The notes beneath the pieces are model-generated. The model was not told where the DNA came from. It saw nothing but the letters and a program-made list of their open reading frames with translations, and did not search any database. Source: DASSUW01 sp963830725 (GTDB lineage: Bacteria > Actinomycetota > Thermoleophilia > Solirubrobacterales > Solirubrobacteraceae). From it: 64,000 nt of DNA. Shown here piece after piece: positions 56,047-64,000 of this stretch. Numbering within the stretch: position 1 is the stretch's first letter; the number at the start of each line of letters is the position of its first letter. Both the position numbers and the translations under genes were made by a program. The stretch covers positions 1-64,000 of the forward strand of contig CAWHNO010000001.1 of the NCBI GenBank assembly GCA_963830725.1. The letters are read 5' to 3'.

Positions 56047-56505
56047 TCAACGCGCGGCGCGCCAGGCTGCCTTGGCGGCCTCGTGGCCCGGCGGGGCGCC
56101 GTGCCCGACGACGCGCACACCCGCGTCCCAGGCCGCGGCGGCCCGCTCGGCGTCGCCCTCCGCGTGTGCCTGGGCCGCCAGCGAGATCACGTCTGCCAGC
56201 TCGGCGACGGCGTCGAGGTCGCCCAGCTCGGCCAGCCGCGCCAGGCCGAGCGCGTACAGCCGGTCGCCGGCCAGCAGCGAGAGGTCTGGGTCCTCGGGCC
56301 TGACGATCCGGCCCATGGCGTAATGCAGCAGGTAGCCCTCGTGGATCGCCTCGATCAGCAGCGCGTAGTCGTCCTCGTGGCCGGCGGCTCGGCGGCCGGC
56401 CGCCGCGAGCGCGCCGTAGGCGCCGTCGGACGACGCCGGCGAGACGGCGGCGGCGAGCAGCCCGCCGCGCTCGCGAACCTCGCTCGCAAGGCGGTCGAGA
56501 GTCAT
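56047..56505 (-). CDS. Hypothetical protein at the end of the heme operon
   Basis: 152 residues, helical and Ala-rich. A central part reads DYALLIEAIHEGYLLHYAMG. I recognise no family. The ATG at 56505 overlaps the TGA proposed for hemL (ATGA), so it is translated with the heme genes. A role in heme synthesis is only suggested by position. Confidence 0.6.
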   Translation of the reverse strand: MTLDRLASEVRERGGLLAAAVSPASSDGAYGALAAAGRRAAGHEDDYALLIEAIHEGYLLHYAMGRIVRPEDPDLSLLAGDRLYALGLARLAELGDLDAVAELADVISLAAQAHAEGDAERAAAAWDAGVRVVGHGAPPGHEAAKAAWRAAR

Positions 56506-57842
56506 CGACCGCCTCCCTGCGATGTTCGCGAAGCGAACTCGCAAGGGAATCGCCGCCAGGCGATTCCCCGACCTCGGCGAACGCCGCGGCCGCGGCCTCG
56601 ACGGTGCGGCTCACGTGCTCGGGCGTGTGCGCGAGGGATGGGAACCAGGCCTCGAACTGCGACGGCGGCGGATAGACACCGCGCGCCAGCAGCGCCCGGC
56701 ACCAGGCGCCGTAGGCCTCGGTGTCGCAGGCCGCGGCGCCGGCGTAGTCGCGCGGCGGCTCCTCCGCGAAGAACACGGTCAGCAGGCCGGTCGTGTGGAC
56801 GACCGAGACCGGGCGATCGCCGGCCGCCTCGCGCAGCCCGTCGGCGAGCGCGGCGGTTGTGGCGGACAGCGTGAGATACGCCTCCTCGTCGAGCTGCTCG
56901 AGCACGACGCGCCCGGCGGCCACCGCGAGCGGGTTGCCGCTCAGCGTGCCGGCCTGGTAGACGTCGCCGGCCGGGGCGATCCGGCTCATGAGCGCCTCCG
57001 AGCCGCCGTAGGCGGCCGCCGGCAGGCCGCCGCCGAGCACCTTGCCGAGCACGGTCAGGTCGGGCGAGACCCCGGTCAGCTCCTGGGCGCCGCCGGGGGC
57101 GATGCGGAAGCCGGTGATGACCTCGTCGAAGACGAGCAGGGTCTCCGCGCACAGCTCGCGCAACAGCTCGAGGAAGCCGCAGCGCGGCGGCACGAGGCCC
57201 ATGTTCGCGGCGTAGGGCTCGCAGATCGCCGCCGCGAACTCGTGTTCCGCGAAGGCCCTGCGCAGCGCATCTTCGTCGTTCCACGGCACCACGACGGTCT
57301 GGGCGGCGGCGGTCTCCGGCACGCCCGGCGAGGCGGGGATGCCCTGGGTCGCCAGCCCGGAGCCGGCGTCGGCGAGCAGGCCGTCGACGTGGCCGTGGTA
57401 GGCGCCGGCGAACTTGAGCACCTTGTCGCGCCCTGTCGCCGCGCGCGCGAGCCGCAGCGCGCTCATGGTCGCCTCGGTGCCCGAAGAGGTCATCCGCAGC
57501 ATGTCGACCGCCGGCATGCGCGCGCAGACCTGCTCGGCGAGCTCGACCTCGCCGGCGGTCGGCGCGCCGAACGTGGTGCCGCGCGCGGCGGCGTCGGCGA
57601 CCGCCTCGACCACATCGGGATGGGCATGGCCGAGGATCAGCGGGCCCCACGAGCAGACGTAGTCGACGTACGTGTTGCCGTCGACATCGAAGATCTCCGC
57701 GCCCTCGGCGCGCTCGATGAACAGCGGCTCGCGGCCGATCGAGCGCATCGCCCGCACGGGCGAGTTGACGCCGCCGGGCAGCACGTGGCACGCCCGTCGG
57801 TAGAGCTCGGCCGAGCGGATGTCCGACAGGGAGGTGGTCAGG
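56502..57842 (-). CDS. hemL: Glutamate-1-semialdehyde 2,1-aminomutase, 3' end disturbed
   Basis: PLP enzyme making 5-aminolevulinate. ACHVLPGGVNSPVRAMRS, SSGTEATMSALRLARAATGR, LLVFDEVITGFR and LTVLGKVLGGGLPAAAYGG (catalytic Lys) are diagnostic. No ATG, GTG or TTG precedes the conserved N-terminus; CTG 57842, overlapping the upstream stop, is the only candidate. The conserved part ends near AAAAFAEVGE. Two hairpins follow, and a one-base shift is needed to reach TGA 56502-56504. Confidence 0.9.
   Translation of the reverse strand, partial: PDHLPVGHPLGRALPTGVPRAARRRQLARAGDALDRPRAAVHRARRGRGDLRCRRQHVRRLRLLVGPADPRPCPSRCGRGGRRRRRARHHVRRADRRRGRARRAGLRAHAGGRHAADDLFGHRGDHERAAARARGDRARQGAQVRRRLPRPRRRPARRRRLRAGDPGHPRLAGRAGDRRRPDRRGAVERRRCAAQGLRGTRVRGGDLRALRREHGPRAAALRLPRAVARAVRGDPARLRRGHHRLPHRPRRRPGADRGLARPDRARQGARRRPAGGRLRRLGGAHEPDRPGRRRLPGRHAERQPARGGRRARRARAARRGGVSHAVRHNRRARRRAARGGRRSPGLGRPHDRPADRVLRGGAAARLRRRRGLRHRGLRRLVPGAAGARCLSAAVAVRGLVPIPRAHARAREPHRRGRGRGVRRGRGIAWRRFPCEFASRTSQGGGR
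56518..56568 (-). repeat. Pair of compact palindromes in the hemL 3' end
   Basis: Hairpin A (56518-56543) pairs TGCGA + GTTCGC with GCGAAC + TCGCA around GAA, with one bulged base. Hairpin B (56545-56568) has perfect 10-bp arms GGGAATCGCC and GGCGATTCCC and a 4-nt loop. They adjoin directly and lie beyond the conserved end of HemL, like a REP/BIME-type unit. Confidence 0.65.
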
Positions 57843-58902
57843 CCCGCTCCTCCTCCCACCGCCGGAAGGCGTCGGTGAAGTAGAGCATCCGGACCTTCTT
57901 GAACTCGGTCGACGAGTAGAGCGTTGCGCGCTCGCTGATGCCGGTCGCGTCGGCGATCGCGTCGAGGACCGCGTCGCACTCCTGCTTCGAGCGCCCGTGG
58001 GCCATCGTGAAGACCGAATACGGCCAGTCGGCGTAGGTCGGGCGCTGGTAGCAGTGCGAGACGCCGCGGAACGCGGCCATCCGCTTGCCGGTCTCCAGCA
58101 CCTCGTCGTCCGGCACCTTCCAGACGCCCATGCCGTTGGCGGAGAAGCCGGCGCGGCGGTGGTAGAGGATTGCCGCCACGCGCCGCAGGCCGTGCCGCTC
58201 GCGCAGCGACTCCAGCCGCGCCAGGACCTCGTCCTGGTCGACGCCGAGCCGCTCGGCGGCGGGGCGGAAGGGCTCGGGGACGACCGGCATCGGGCCCTGG
58301 GTGGCGCGGATCGTGGCGATGTCGTCGCCCGACAGGTCGATCGGGTCGAGCTCGTGCGGCTCGACCGCCTCGCCGGCGGCGGCGAGCGCATCGGTGCCCT
58401 GCTCCATCTCGAGGTCCATGCGGATCTTGAACAGCTTCAGCGTCGGCAGTTGCCGGATCGACTGCGCGCCGGTCTCGGCCGCCAGCACGTCGAGCGTGCC
58501 GTCGAGCCCCAGTTTGGAGTGTGGCTCGACGGCGATGGTGAACCAGAGGTTGAAGTCGTGATTGCGCAGGTAGTTGTGCGTGACGCCGGGGTGGGAGTTG
58601 ATGATCTTGGCCGCCCGGTGGGGATGCTCGCCATCGACCTTGGCCGCCACGAGCATCGACTGGTAGCCGAGCGCCCGCGTGTCGAAGATCGGGGTGATCT
58701 CGCGGATGATGCGCTTGTCGAGCAGCCGCTGGACGCGCGTCATCACCTCGTCCTCGGTGAGCCCGGCGAGCCCGGCGACGTGCGCGAACGGCCGCGCGGT
58801 GAGCGCGAAGCTGCCCTGCATCAGGTTGAGCAGCTTCTTGTCCGCCTCGTCGAGCGGTATCGCGGCGCCGTCCTTGCGCGAGCGGACCTTCACTGAAGCC
58901 AT
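57838..58902 (-). CDS. Two-domain Lrp/AsnC-type protein, siroheme decarboxylase-like (AhbA-AhbB fusion)
   Basis: 354 residues with two copies of an HTH plus AsnC/RAM-like domain. The first reads DEADKKLLNLMQGSFALTAR, then NYLRNHDFNLWFTIAVE; the second has QDEVLARLESLRERHGLRRV, then GVSHCYQRPTYADWPYSVFTM. The HNYLRNHDFNLWF pattern is characteristic of AhbA/AhbB/NirDLGH proteins, which decarboxylate siroheme, rather than of plain Lrp regulators. It lies between hemB and hemL with overlaps on both sides, supporting a heme role. Confidence 0.78.
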   Translation of the reverse strand: MASVKVRSRKDGAAIPLDEADKKLLNLMQGSFALTARPFAHVAGLAGLTEDEVMTRVQRLLDKRIIREITPIFDTRALGYQSMLVAAKVDGEHPHRAAKIINSHPGVTHNYLRNHDFNLWFTIAVEPHSKLGLDGTLDVLAAETGAQSIRQLPTLKLFKIRMDLEMEQGTDALAAAGEAVEPHELDPIDLSGDDIATIRATQGPMPVVPEPFRPAAERLGVDQDEVLARLESLRERHGLRRVAAILYHRRAGFSANGMGVWKVPDDEVLETGKRMAAFRGVSHCYQRPTYADWPYSVFTMAHGRSKQECDAVLDAIADATGISERATLYSSTEFKKVRMLYFTDAFRRWEEERA

Positions 58903-59861
58903 CGGGCGACGTCCTTGGCGTGGTAGGTGATCACGATGTCGGCGCCCGCGCGGCGGATCCCGGTCAGCGCCTCGAGCACGGCGGAGCGCTCGTCGAGCAG
59001 TCCCTGGCCGACGGCCGCCTTGACCATCGCGTACTCGCCACTTACGTTGTAAGCCGCCACCGGCAGGTCGGTGCTCTCGCGCACGCGGCGGATCACGTCG
59101 AGGTACGGGAGCGCGGGCTTGACCATCACGACGTCGGCGCCCTCGGCGGCGTCGAGCGCGACCTCGCGCAGCGCCTCGCGCGCGTTCGCGGGATCCATCT
59201 GGTAGCCGCGCCGGTCGCCCTTCTGGGGCGCCGACCCGGCCGCCTCGCGGAACGGGCCGTAGAACGCGGAGGCGAACTTGGCGCTGTAGGCGATGATCGG
59301 CGTCTCCGACAGTCCGTGCTCGTCCAGCGCGGCCCGCAGAGCGCCGACGCGGCCGTCCATCATGTCGCTCGGCGCCACGGCGTCGGCCCCCGCCTCGGCC
59401 TGGGACACCGCGGTGCGGGCCAGCAGGTCGAGCGTGGCATCGTTGTCGACCACCCCGTCCGGGCGCAGGACCCCGCAGTGGCCATGGCTCGTGTACTCGC
59501 AGAGGCAGAGGTCGGTGATGACGAGCAGGTCGGGATGGGCGGCCTTGATCGCGCGCGTGGCGAGCTGGATCACGCCCTCGTCGTCCCATGCGCCGGAGCC
59601 CTGTTCGTCCTTGTCGGCCGGCAGCCCGAACAGCAGCACGCCGGGGATGCCGAGCGCCGCGGCGGCGCCCGCCTCCTCGACGGCGCCGTCGATCGAGAGG
59701 TGGTCGATCCCCGGCAGCGACGGGATCGGTGTCCGCCGCTCCCCGCCCGCCACCACGAACATGGGATAGATCAGATGGTCGACCGACAGCTCGGTCTCGC
59801 GCACGAGGCCGCGCAGCAGGCCGGTGCGGCGGAGCCGCCGGAGACGGGTGGCGGGGAACAC
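58890..59861 (-). CDS. hemB: Delta-aminolevulinic acid dehydratase (porphobilinogen synthase)
   Basis: 323 residues. The zinc cysteine cluster DLCLCEYTSHGHCG, the catalytic lysines in AKFASAFYGPFR and MVKPALPYLD, and GYQMDPANAREAL are all present. It condenses two aminolevulinates. The GTG start at 59861 is 8 nt after a minus-strand TATAGT box. It leads hemB-AsnC-hemL-hypothetical. Confidence 0.96.
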   Translation of the reverse strand: MFPATRLRRLRRTGLLRGLVRETELSVDHLIYPMFVVAGGERRTPIPSLPGIDHLSIDGAVEEAGAAAALGIPGVLLFGLPADKDEQGSGAWDDEGVIQLATRAIKAAHPDLLVITDLCLCEYTSHGHCGVLRPDGVVDNDATLDLLARTAVSQAEAGADAVAPSDMMDGRVGALRAALDEHGLSETPIIAYSAKFASAFYGPFREAAGSAPQKGDRRGYQMDPANAREALREVALDAAEGADVVMVKPALPYLDVIRRVRESTDLPVAAYNVSGEYAMVKAAVGQGLLDERSAVLEALTGIRRAGADIVITYHAKDVARWLQ

Positions 59862-61285
59862 AAACCCCGACTATAGGGTTTCGCCCGCCGCTCGCCGGAA
59901 ACCCCACCCGGCGATCGTCGTGCGACGTTACGTGCGAACCGTTGCAGCGCGATCCTCGCTGCCACGCCGTACGCCAGCGCCAGCGCGAGCAGGTGCACGA
60001 GCGGCACCAGCAGCTCGCCGCCGTTGATCGCGCCGTCGAGCGCGCGCAGCGCCGGCTTGAAGGGAAACAGGGCGGACACGAAGTTGACCGCGTCGTAGAG
60101 CGCGGGCGCCACGCTGCCCGACGGCACGAGCGCCAGGAACACGATCGGGAGCGCCAGCAGGATCGCGAGCAGCGTCGCGACGCGGACCTCGCGCGCGACC
60201 CCGCCGATCGCCACGCCCATCGCCGCGAAGCCGAGCGCCCCGCCGGCGAGCGCGGCCAGCCAGGCCGGCGCGCGGCTCCAGTCCAGCCCGACGAAGGCGG
60301 CGAGCCCGACCAGCATCAGGAGCGTCACCGCGAACGCGCAGAGGGCGCTCAGGACGACCTTCTCGCCCAGCAGCGCCGTGCGCGAGACCAGCCCGCGCAC
60401 GAGCCGCCCGAACGCCTGCTCCTCGCGCTCGAGCGCCAGCAGGCCGGCGGCGAGCAGCAGCGTGACGAACATCAGCGACACGGTCACGGCGAGGGCGACG
60501 GCGAAGGCGTCGAGCGGCGTGCGCTCGCCCTCCACGATCGTCTGGTCCACCCGCACCGGCGAGCCGATCGTGGCCAGGATCGGCTGCGAGACGTCGAGGT
60601 TCTCGCCCGCCAGCCCTGCGAAGCGCGACACCTGGTCGAGCGCCGCGCGGTCCGGGGAGCCCTCCGGCAGCTGCTCGGCGACGCTGTCGATGATCTGGCG
60701 CGACCGCTCGAGCCCGAGGATCTGGACGGCGCCGACCAGCGGCAGCGGGATCTCGCCGCCGCGCACGATGACGTCGATGTAGCCGGCCGCCTCGCGCAAC
60801 ACGACCTCGGACAACGCCGCATTCGCCTCGGCCAGCCGTGCCTCGATCGTGGACTCGACGAAGCGCCGCTTCACCGGGTCCTCGGCGTTGTAATAGACCT
60901 CGACCGTGGGCGGGTCGCCGCCGCCGAGGCCGAGCGTCGCCCGCAGCCGTTCGGTCGCGTCCTCGGGAAGGACGAGCGCGCCCAGCACCTCGCCCGACTC
61001 GACCTTGGCGATCGCCTCCTCGCGCGAGTCGACCTCGATCGGGTCGATCGACTCGAACAGCCGGTCGGCGTAGTCGGCGGCGTCGAGCGTGCGCCCGCCG
61101 ACCTGGAACTCGCTCTCGCCCGGCGGCACGAGGTTCGCGAACGCCACGCGCGGCTTCTCCGGCCCGCCGGAGAGCGCGAACCCGAACAGGACGGCGATGA
61201 CCACCGGGTAGATCACGAGCAGCGCGACCAGGAGTGGTGAGCGGCGCAGGATCTGGAGGTCCTTGAGCAGCAGCCAGCGCATCAA
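59771..61285 (-). CDS. ABC-2 type transporter permease
   Basis: 504 residues. WLLLKDLQILRRSPLLVALL opens the first membrane segment. A large extracytoplasmic domain of about 200 residues follows (DADYADRLFESIDP region), then five to six membrane segments. This is the layout of DrrB/YhgE-like exporters. The conserved part ends near AARIALQRFA; the last about 45 residues overlap the hemB start by 91 bp and look unlike protein, so a 3' frameshift is possible. The ATPase partner is directly upstream. Confidence 0.85.
   Translation of the reverse strand: MMRWLLLKDLQILRRSPLLVALLVIYPVVIAVLFGFALSGGPEKPRVAFANLVPPGESEFQVGGRTLDAADYADRLFESIDPIEVDSREEAIAKVESGEVLGALVLPEDATERLRATLGLGGGDPPTVEVYYNAEDPVKRRFVESTIEARLAEANAALSEVVLREAAGYIDVIVRGGEIPLPLVGAVQILGLERSRQIIDSVAEQLPEGSPDRAALDQVSRFAGLAGENLDVSQPILATIGSPVRVDQTIVEGERTPLDAFAVALAVTVSLMFVTLLLAAGLLALEREEQAFGRLVRGLVSRTALLGEKVVLSALCAFAVTLLMLVGLAAFVGLDWSRAPAWLAALAGGALGFAAMGVAIGGVAREVRVATLLAILLALPIVFLALVPSGSVAPALYDAVNFVSALFPFKPALRALDGAINGGELLVPLVHLLALALAYGVAARIALQRFARNVARRSPGGVSGERRAKPYSRGLCSPPPVSGGSAAPACCAASCARPSCRSTI
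59870..59875 (-). promoter_or_regulatory. -10-like box of the heme operon inside a short palindrome
   Basis: TATAGT on the minus strand, 8 nt before GTG 59861. It is embedded in AAACCC-TATAGTCG-GGGTTT, whose arms are inverted repeats, a possible operator. It lies within the 3' end of the ABC permease frame. Confidence 0.5.
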
Positions 61286-61286
61286 A

Positions 61287-62024
61287 TCAGTGGCCGCGCT
61301 CGTGCAGGAAGCGGACGAACGCGGCCTCGAGGTCGTGCTCGTCGCCGACCAGCTCGTCCGGCGTGCCGGTGAACAGCAGGTCGCCGTCGGCCAGCACGAG
61401 GACGCGGTCGGCGAAGCGCTCCGCCTCGCCGACGTCGTGCGTCGAGAACACGACGGTCGTCCCCAGCGCGCCGATGAACTCCCACAGGCGCTCGCGCTGG
61501 CGCGGGTCGAGCGCCGCCGACGGCTCGTCGAGCAGCAGCACCGCGGGCTCGCCGAGCAGGCCGATGGCGATGTTGACGCGCTGGCGGTTGCCGCCCGAGA
61601 GCTTGCCGACCTCGTCGCCCGCGCGGTCGGCGAGCGCGGTCTGCTCGAGCATGCGCGTCACGCTGCGGCCCACGTCGGGAAGGTTCCCCGGGCCTTCGTC
61701 CGGCCGGCCCCGTGACCGCGGCCAACGCCATCCATGGCGTCGGTTACCGGGCTTCGCCCTTTCCAGCCGCGCGAACAGCCGCAGGTTCTCCGCCACCGAC
61801 AGCTTCGAGTACAGCGCCGGCTGCTGCGGCACCCAGCCGACCCGCTCGGCCGTCACGCTGCCCGAGCTCGGGCGCAGCGCGCCGGCGAGGATCTGCAGCA
61901 GCGTCGTCTTGCCGGCCCCGTTGGGACCGATGACCGCGACGCGCTCGCCGTCCGCGACCTCGAACGAGACGGCGCGCAGGGCGTCGCGCGCGCCGTAGCG
62001 CTTGGAGATGGCGTCCGCGCGCAC
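61287..62024 (-). CDS. ABC transporter ATP-binding protein with in-frame insertion
   Basis: About 245 residues. Walker A GPNGAGKTTL, Q-loop WVPQQPALYSKL, signature KLSGGNRQRVNIAI and Walker B AVLLLDEPSAALD are intact. Between LRLFARLE and DVGRSVTRML lies a 28-residue stretch, rich in Arg, Gly, Pro and Trp, that I do not expect in this family. It is encoded by a palindromic 84-bp segment. GTG 62024 overlaps the upstream stop by one base (TAGTG). Confidence 0.9.
   Translation of the reverse strand: MRADAISKRYGARDALRAVSFEVADGERVAVIGPNGAGKTTLLQILAGALRPSSGSVTAERVGWVPQQPALYSKLSVAENLRLFARLERAKPGNRRHGWRWPRSRGRPDEGPGNLPDVGRSVTRMLEQTALADRAGDEVGKLSGGNRQRVNIAIGLLGEPAVLLLDEPSAALDPRQRERLWEFIGALGTTVVFSTHDVGEAERFADRVLVLADGDLLFTGTPDELVGDEHDLEAAFVRFLHERGH
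61677..61760 (-). repeat. 84-bp palindromic insertion inside the ABC ATPase gene
   Basis: The segment is exactly 28 codons long and contains stacked palindromes. ACGCCA-TCCA-TGGCGT (61725-61740) is perfect, GGGC-TTC-GCCC-type repeats sit near 61750-61758, and AAGG/CCTT arms lie at 61680-61695. It interrupts the helical domain between the Q-loop and signature, a surface-exposed place. It resembles Rickettsia palindromic elements in behaviour, not in sequence that I can verify. Confidence 0.6.
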
Positions 62025-63315
62025 TACCGGGGAGCGCTCGAGGCGGCGGCGGCCTCGGCGTCGGGTCCGCCCAGCTCGGTGCCGCAGGCCGGGCACTCGG
62101 TCGCACGCTCAGGACAGGCCGCGCCGCACTCCGGGCACTGGCGAGGAGGCACGTCGGGTACCGGCTCGGCGGCCGACGGCAGGTCCCAGCGGTCGAAGCG
62201 GTAGTGGCGGCGGAAGTAGTCGACGCTCTCGCGCAGCGTCGCCGCGATCGGCAACGAGATGAAGGCCCCGATGACGCCATAGAGCTGGCCGCCCAGCAGC
62301 AGCGCGAAGATCACCAGCAGCGGGTTGATGCGCAGCGCCTGCGAGAACACGGTCGGCGCGACGATGTGGCCCTCGATCTGCTGCAGCGCCGTGAAGGCGA
62401 TCGTCAGCCACAGCGCGTCGAGCGGCTCGCCGCTGAACAGCGCGATCAGGACCGGCGGTCCGGCGCCGATGGCGGGGCCCGATGTACGGGATCAGCTCGG
62501 CGAGCCCGTACCAGGCGCCGAAGATGAGCGCGTACGTCTTGCCGTCGGGGAAGATCCCGAGCGAGCCGAGCACCCACAGCAGCAGGCCGGCGCTCGTGCC
62601 CATGATCAGCGAGAAGAGAAGCTGGCCGCGGACGTAGCCGAACACCGCGCGCTGGATCCGGGTCGGGTAGTCGTCGCCCGGCGTGCTCGGGACGATCGAC
62701 CGGATCCAGGCGCCGATCCGCTCCCCGTAGAGCAGCATGTAGACGCTGATCACGACGATCAGGATCAGCGCCAGCAGGGCCTCCACGAGCGTGCGCAGCG
62801 CGTCCTGGGTGAACGAGACGAGCTCGCCCGAGCCCTCGGTGAGGTTCTGGCCGAGCGTTCCGAGCGCCGTCTGGCCCTCGTCGGCGATCTGGAGGTTGAC
62901 GCCGTTGTCGTCGAGCCACTCCTGGACGTCGGCCGAGCGACGCGTTGGCGTCGTCGACGATCTCCGGGACGTTGTTGCGGAACGCCTGCACCTGGTCGGC
63001 GACGGGGTTGGCGAGCAGGAACCCGACCGCGGTCACCGCGGTGACCAGGCAGAGCATCACGATCAGCACGGCGACCCCGCGCGGGACGTGCGCGCGGCGG
63101 CGCAGGATGCCCACGAAGGGGTTCAGCAGCAGCGCGACGATCGCGCCGATGATGAACAGCAGCAGGACCGGCCCTGCCGCGTTCAGCACGGCCCACAGGC
63201 CGAGGACCGCCAGCGGCAGCATGACGAGCTGCACCCACCGGGGGACGAGGATCCGCTGGTCGCATGCCTCAAGTATGGCCTTAGCATCCGCGGTCTTGGC
63301 TTCGATCCTGTTCAT
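62024..63315 (-). CDS. AI-2E family transporter with C-terminal zinc ribbon, frameshifted
   Basis: PerM/AI-2E family protein with about eight membrane segments: LLLFIIGAIVALLLNPFVG, then GYVRGQLLFSLIMGTSAG, GLAELIPYIGP, and INPLLVIFALLLGGQLYGVIG. Extra G/C bases near 62942 and 62478 break the frame. After the membrane part comes a cytoplasmic tail with CPECGAACPERATECPACG, a double CPxCG zinc ribbon that is not usual for the family. The start is uncertain (63315 used). It overlaps the divergent neighbour's start by about 20 bp. Confidence 0.83.
63282..63287 (+). promoter_or_regulatory. -10-like box of the YmdB-type phosphodiesterase gene
   Basis: TAGCAT is 8 nt before the TTG at 63296, again without room for a ribosome-binding site. 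Confidence 0.45.
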
Positions 63316-64000
63316 CGGCGACGTGGTGGCGAAGGCGGGGCGGCGGGTCGTGCGCGACCTGCTGCCGGGCCTGCGCGACGAGCTCGGAGCTCGACTTCGT
63401 CGTCGCCAACGGCGAGAACGCCGCCGGCGGCATCGGCATCACGCCGAAGGAGGCCGAGGATCTGTTCGGCGCCGGCGTCGACGTCATCACGCTCGGCAAC
63501 CACACCTACCGCCACCGCGAGGTGTGGCCGTACCTCGATCAGCAGCCCAACATCCTGCGGCCGGCGAACTTCCTGCCCACGCAGCCCGGCCACGGGACCA
63601 CGGTGATCGAGCGCGACGGGACCTCGCTCGGCGTGGTCAACCTCAGCGGCAACCTCTTCATGCAGGCCGGCAGCCCGGCCCTGGTGACGATCGACGAGGC
63701 GCTGCGCGAGGTGGCCGACGCCGACCACGTGCTGGTCGACATGCACGCCGAGGCGACGAGCGAGAAGGTCGCGCTCGGCTGGCACCTCGACGGGCGCGTG
63801 ACCGCCGTGGTCGGCACCCACACGCACGTGCCGACCGCAGACGCCCGCGTGCTCCCAGGAGGCACCGCCTACATCACGGACGTCGGAATGACCGGCGCGC
63901 GCGGGGGCGTGATCGGCGTGCGCCGCGAGCAGTCGATCGCGGTGATGCGCAGCCACATGCCGCAGCGCTACGACGCCGCCGACGAGGACCCGTGGCTGAA
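63296..64000 (+). CDS. YmdB-family metallophosphoesterase, partial and frameshifted
   Basis: Begins ASILFIGDVVAKAGRRVV at TTG 63296. After one extra G near 63390 it continues FVVANGENAAGGIGI, then ITLGNHTYRHREVW, VLVDMHAEATSEK, GTHTHVPTADARVLPGGTAY and TDVGMTGARGGVIG. These are the metal ligands of the TIGR00282 / YmdB family, which hydrolyses 2',3'-cyclic nucleotides. The gene runs off the right end of the window. Confidence 0.9.
   Translation, partial: MASILFIGDVVAKAGRRVVRDLLPGLRDELGARLRRRQRRERRRRHRHHAEGGRGSVRRRRRRHHARQPHLPPPRGVAVPRSAAQHPAAGELPAHAARPRDHGDRARRDLARRGQPQRQPLHAGRQPGPGDDRRGAARGGRRRPRAGRHARRGDEREGRARLAPRRARDRRGRHPHARADRRRPRAPRRHRLHHGRRNDRRARGRDRRAPRAVDRGDAQPHAAALRRRRRGPVAE

Overview
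The window is very GC-rich DNA, roughly 70 percent by eye, packed with genes. Gene content points to an actinobacterium of the class Thermoleophilia (Solirubrobacter or Conexibacter type). The clues are leaderless-looking promoters, GTG and TTG starts, a TreT plus GT20 trehalose pair, a Bacillus-like QcrABC complex with a fused cytochrome b/c subunit, a rpsF-ssb-rpsR-rplI-dnaB cluster and class E/F sortase genes. This placement is inference, not a database result. It is chromosomal core DNA. I see no phage, insertion sequence, CRISPR array or replication origin.

Layout. 1-9 kb: end of a SAM hydrolase gene, birA, a large SF2 helicase with a histone-like tail, a TlpA-like thioredoxin, galT-like, AEC transporter, dtd, clpP and a SRPBCC/ArsR pair. 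9-15 kb: a five-gene peptide ABC importer (oppC-A-B-D-F, minus strand), heavily frameshifted. 15-24.6 kb: tRNA-Arg, a cupin protein, an FtsX remnant, FAD oxidase, an ArsM-like methyltransferase, a ROK regulator, pyrE, a glutamate-cysteine-ligase-like enzyme, an L,D-transpeptidase, a CPBP protease and a HAD hydrolase. 24.6-38 kb: MscS, class A PBP, cold shock protein, infA, thiL, a FlgM-like/sortase/M28-like operon, a two-component system with HtrA, and trehalose synthesis. 38-44 kb: rpsF, ssb, rpsR, rplI, dnaB, a DnaI-like loader and purA. 44-49.5 kb: RDD protein, wecB, MoaD/PabC, a second ArsR/SRPBCC pair, a methyltransferase, an Ldh-type dehydrogenase and tRNA-Lys. 49.5-64 kb: a Tat operon, menaquinone and bc-complex genes, a heme operon (hemB, a double AsnC-like protein, hemL), an ABC-2 exporter, an AI-2E family protein and a YmdB-type phosphodiesterase that runs off the end.

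Two things shape the reading of this window. First, about twenty genes carry one or more single-base indels, mostly extra G or C, while the protein continues intact in another frame. They are densest at 4.7-16 kb and at the far right end. I treat them as likely sequence errors and give the reconstructed extents. Second, many transcription-unit heads carry a TAnnnT hexamer only 6-11 nt before the start codon, which suggests leaderless transcripts.

Most genes lie in tightly coupled operons with ATGA or GTGA overlaps. Examples are WecB-RDD, M28-sortase-FlgM-like, RR-HK-HtrA, TreT-OtsA, QcrA-B-C-MenG-polyprenyl synthase and HemB-AsnC-HemL. The last two sets serve the same respiratory chain: menaquinone, heme and the bc complex.
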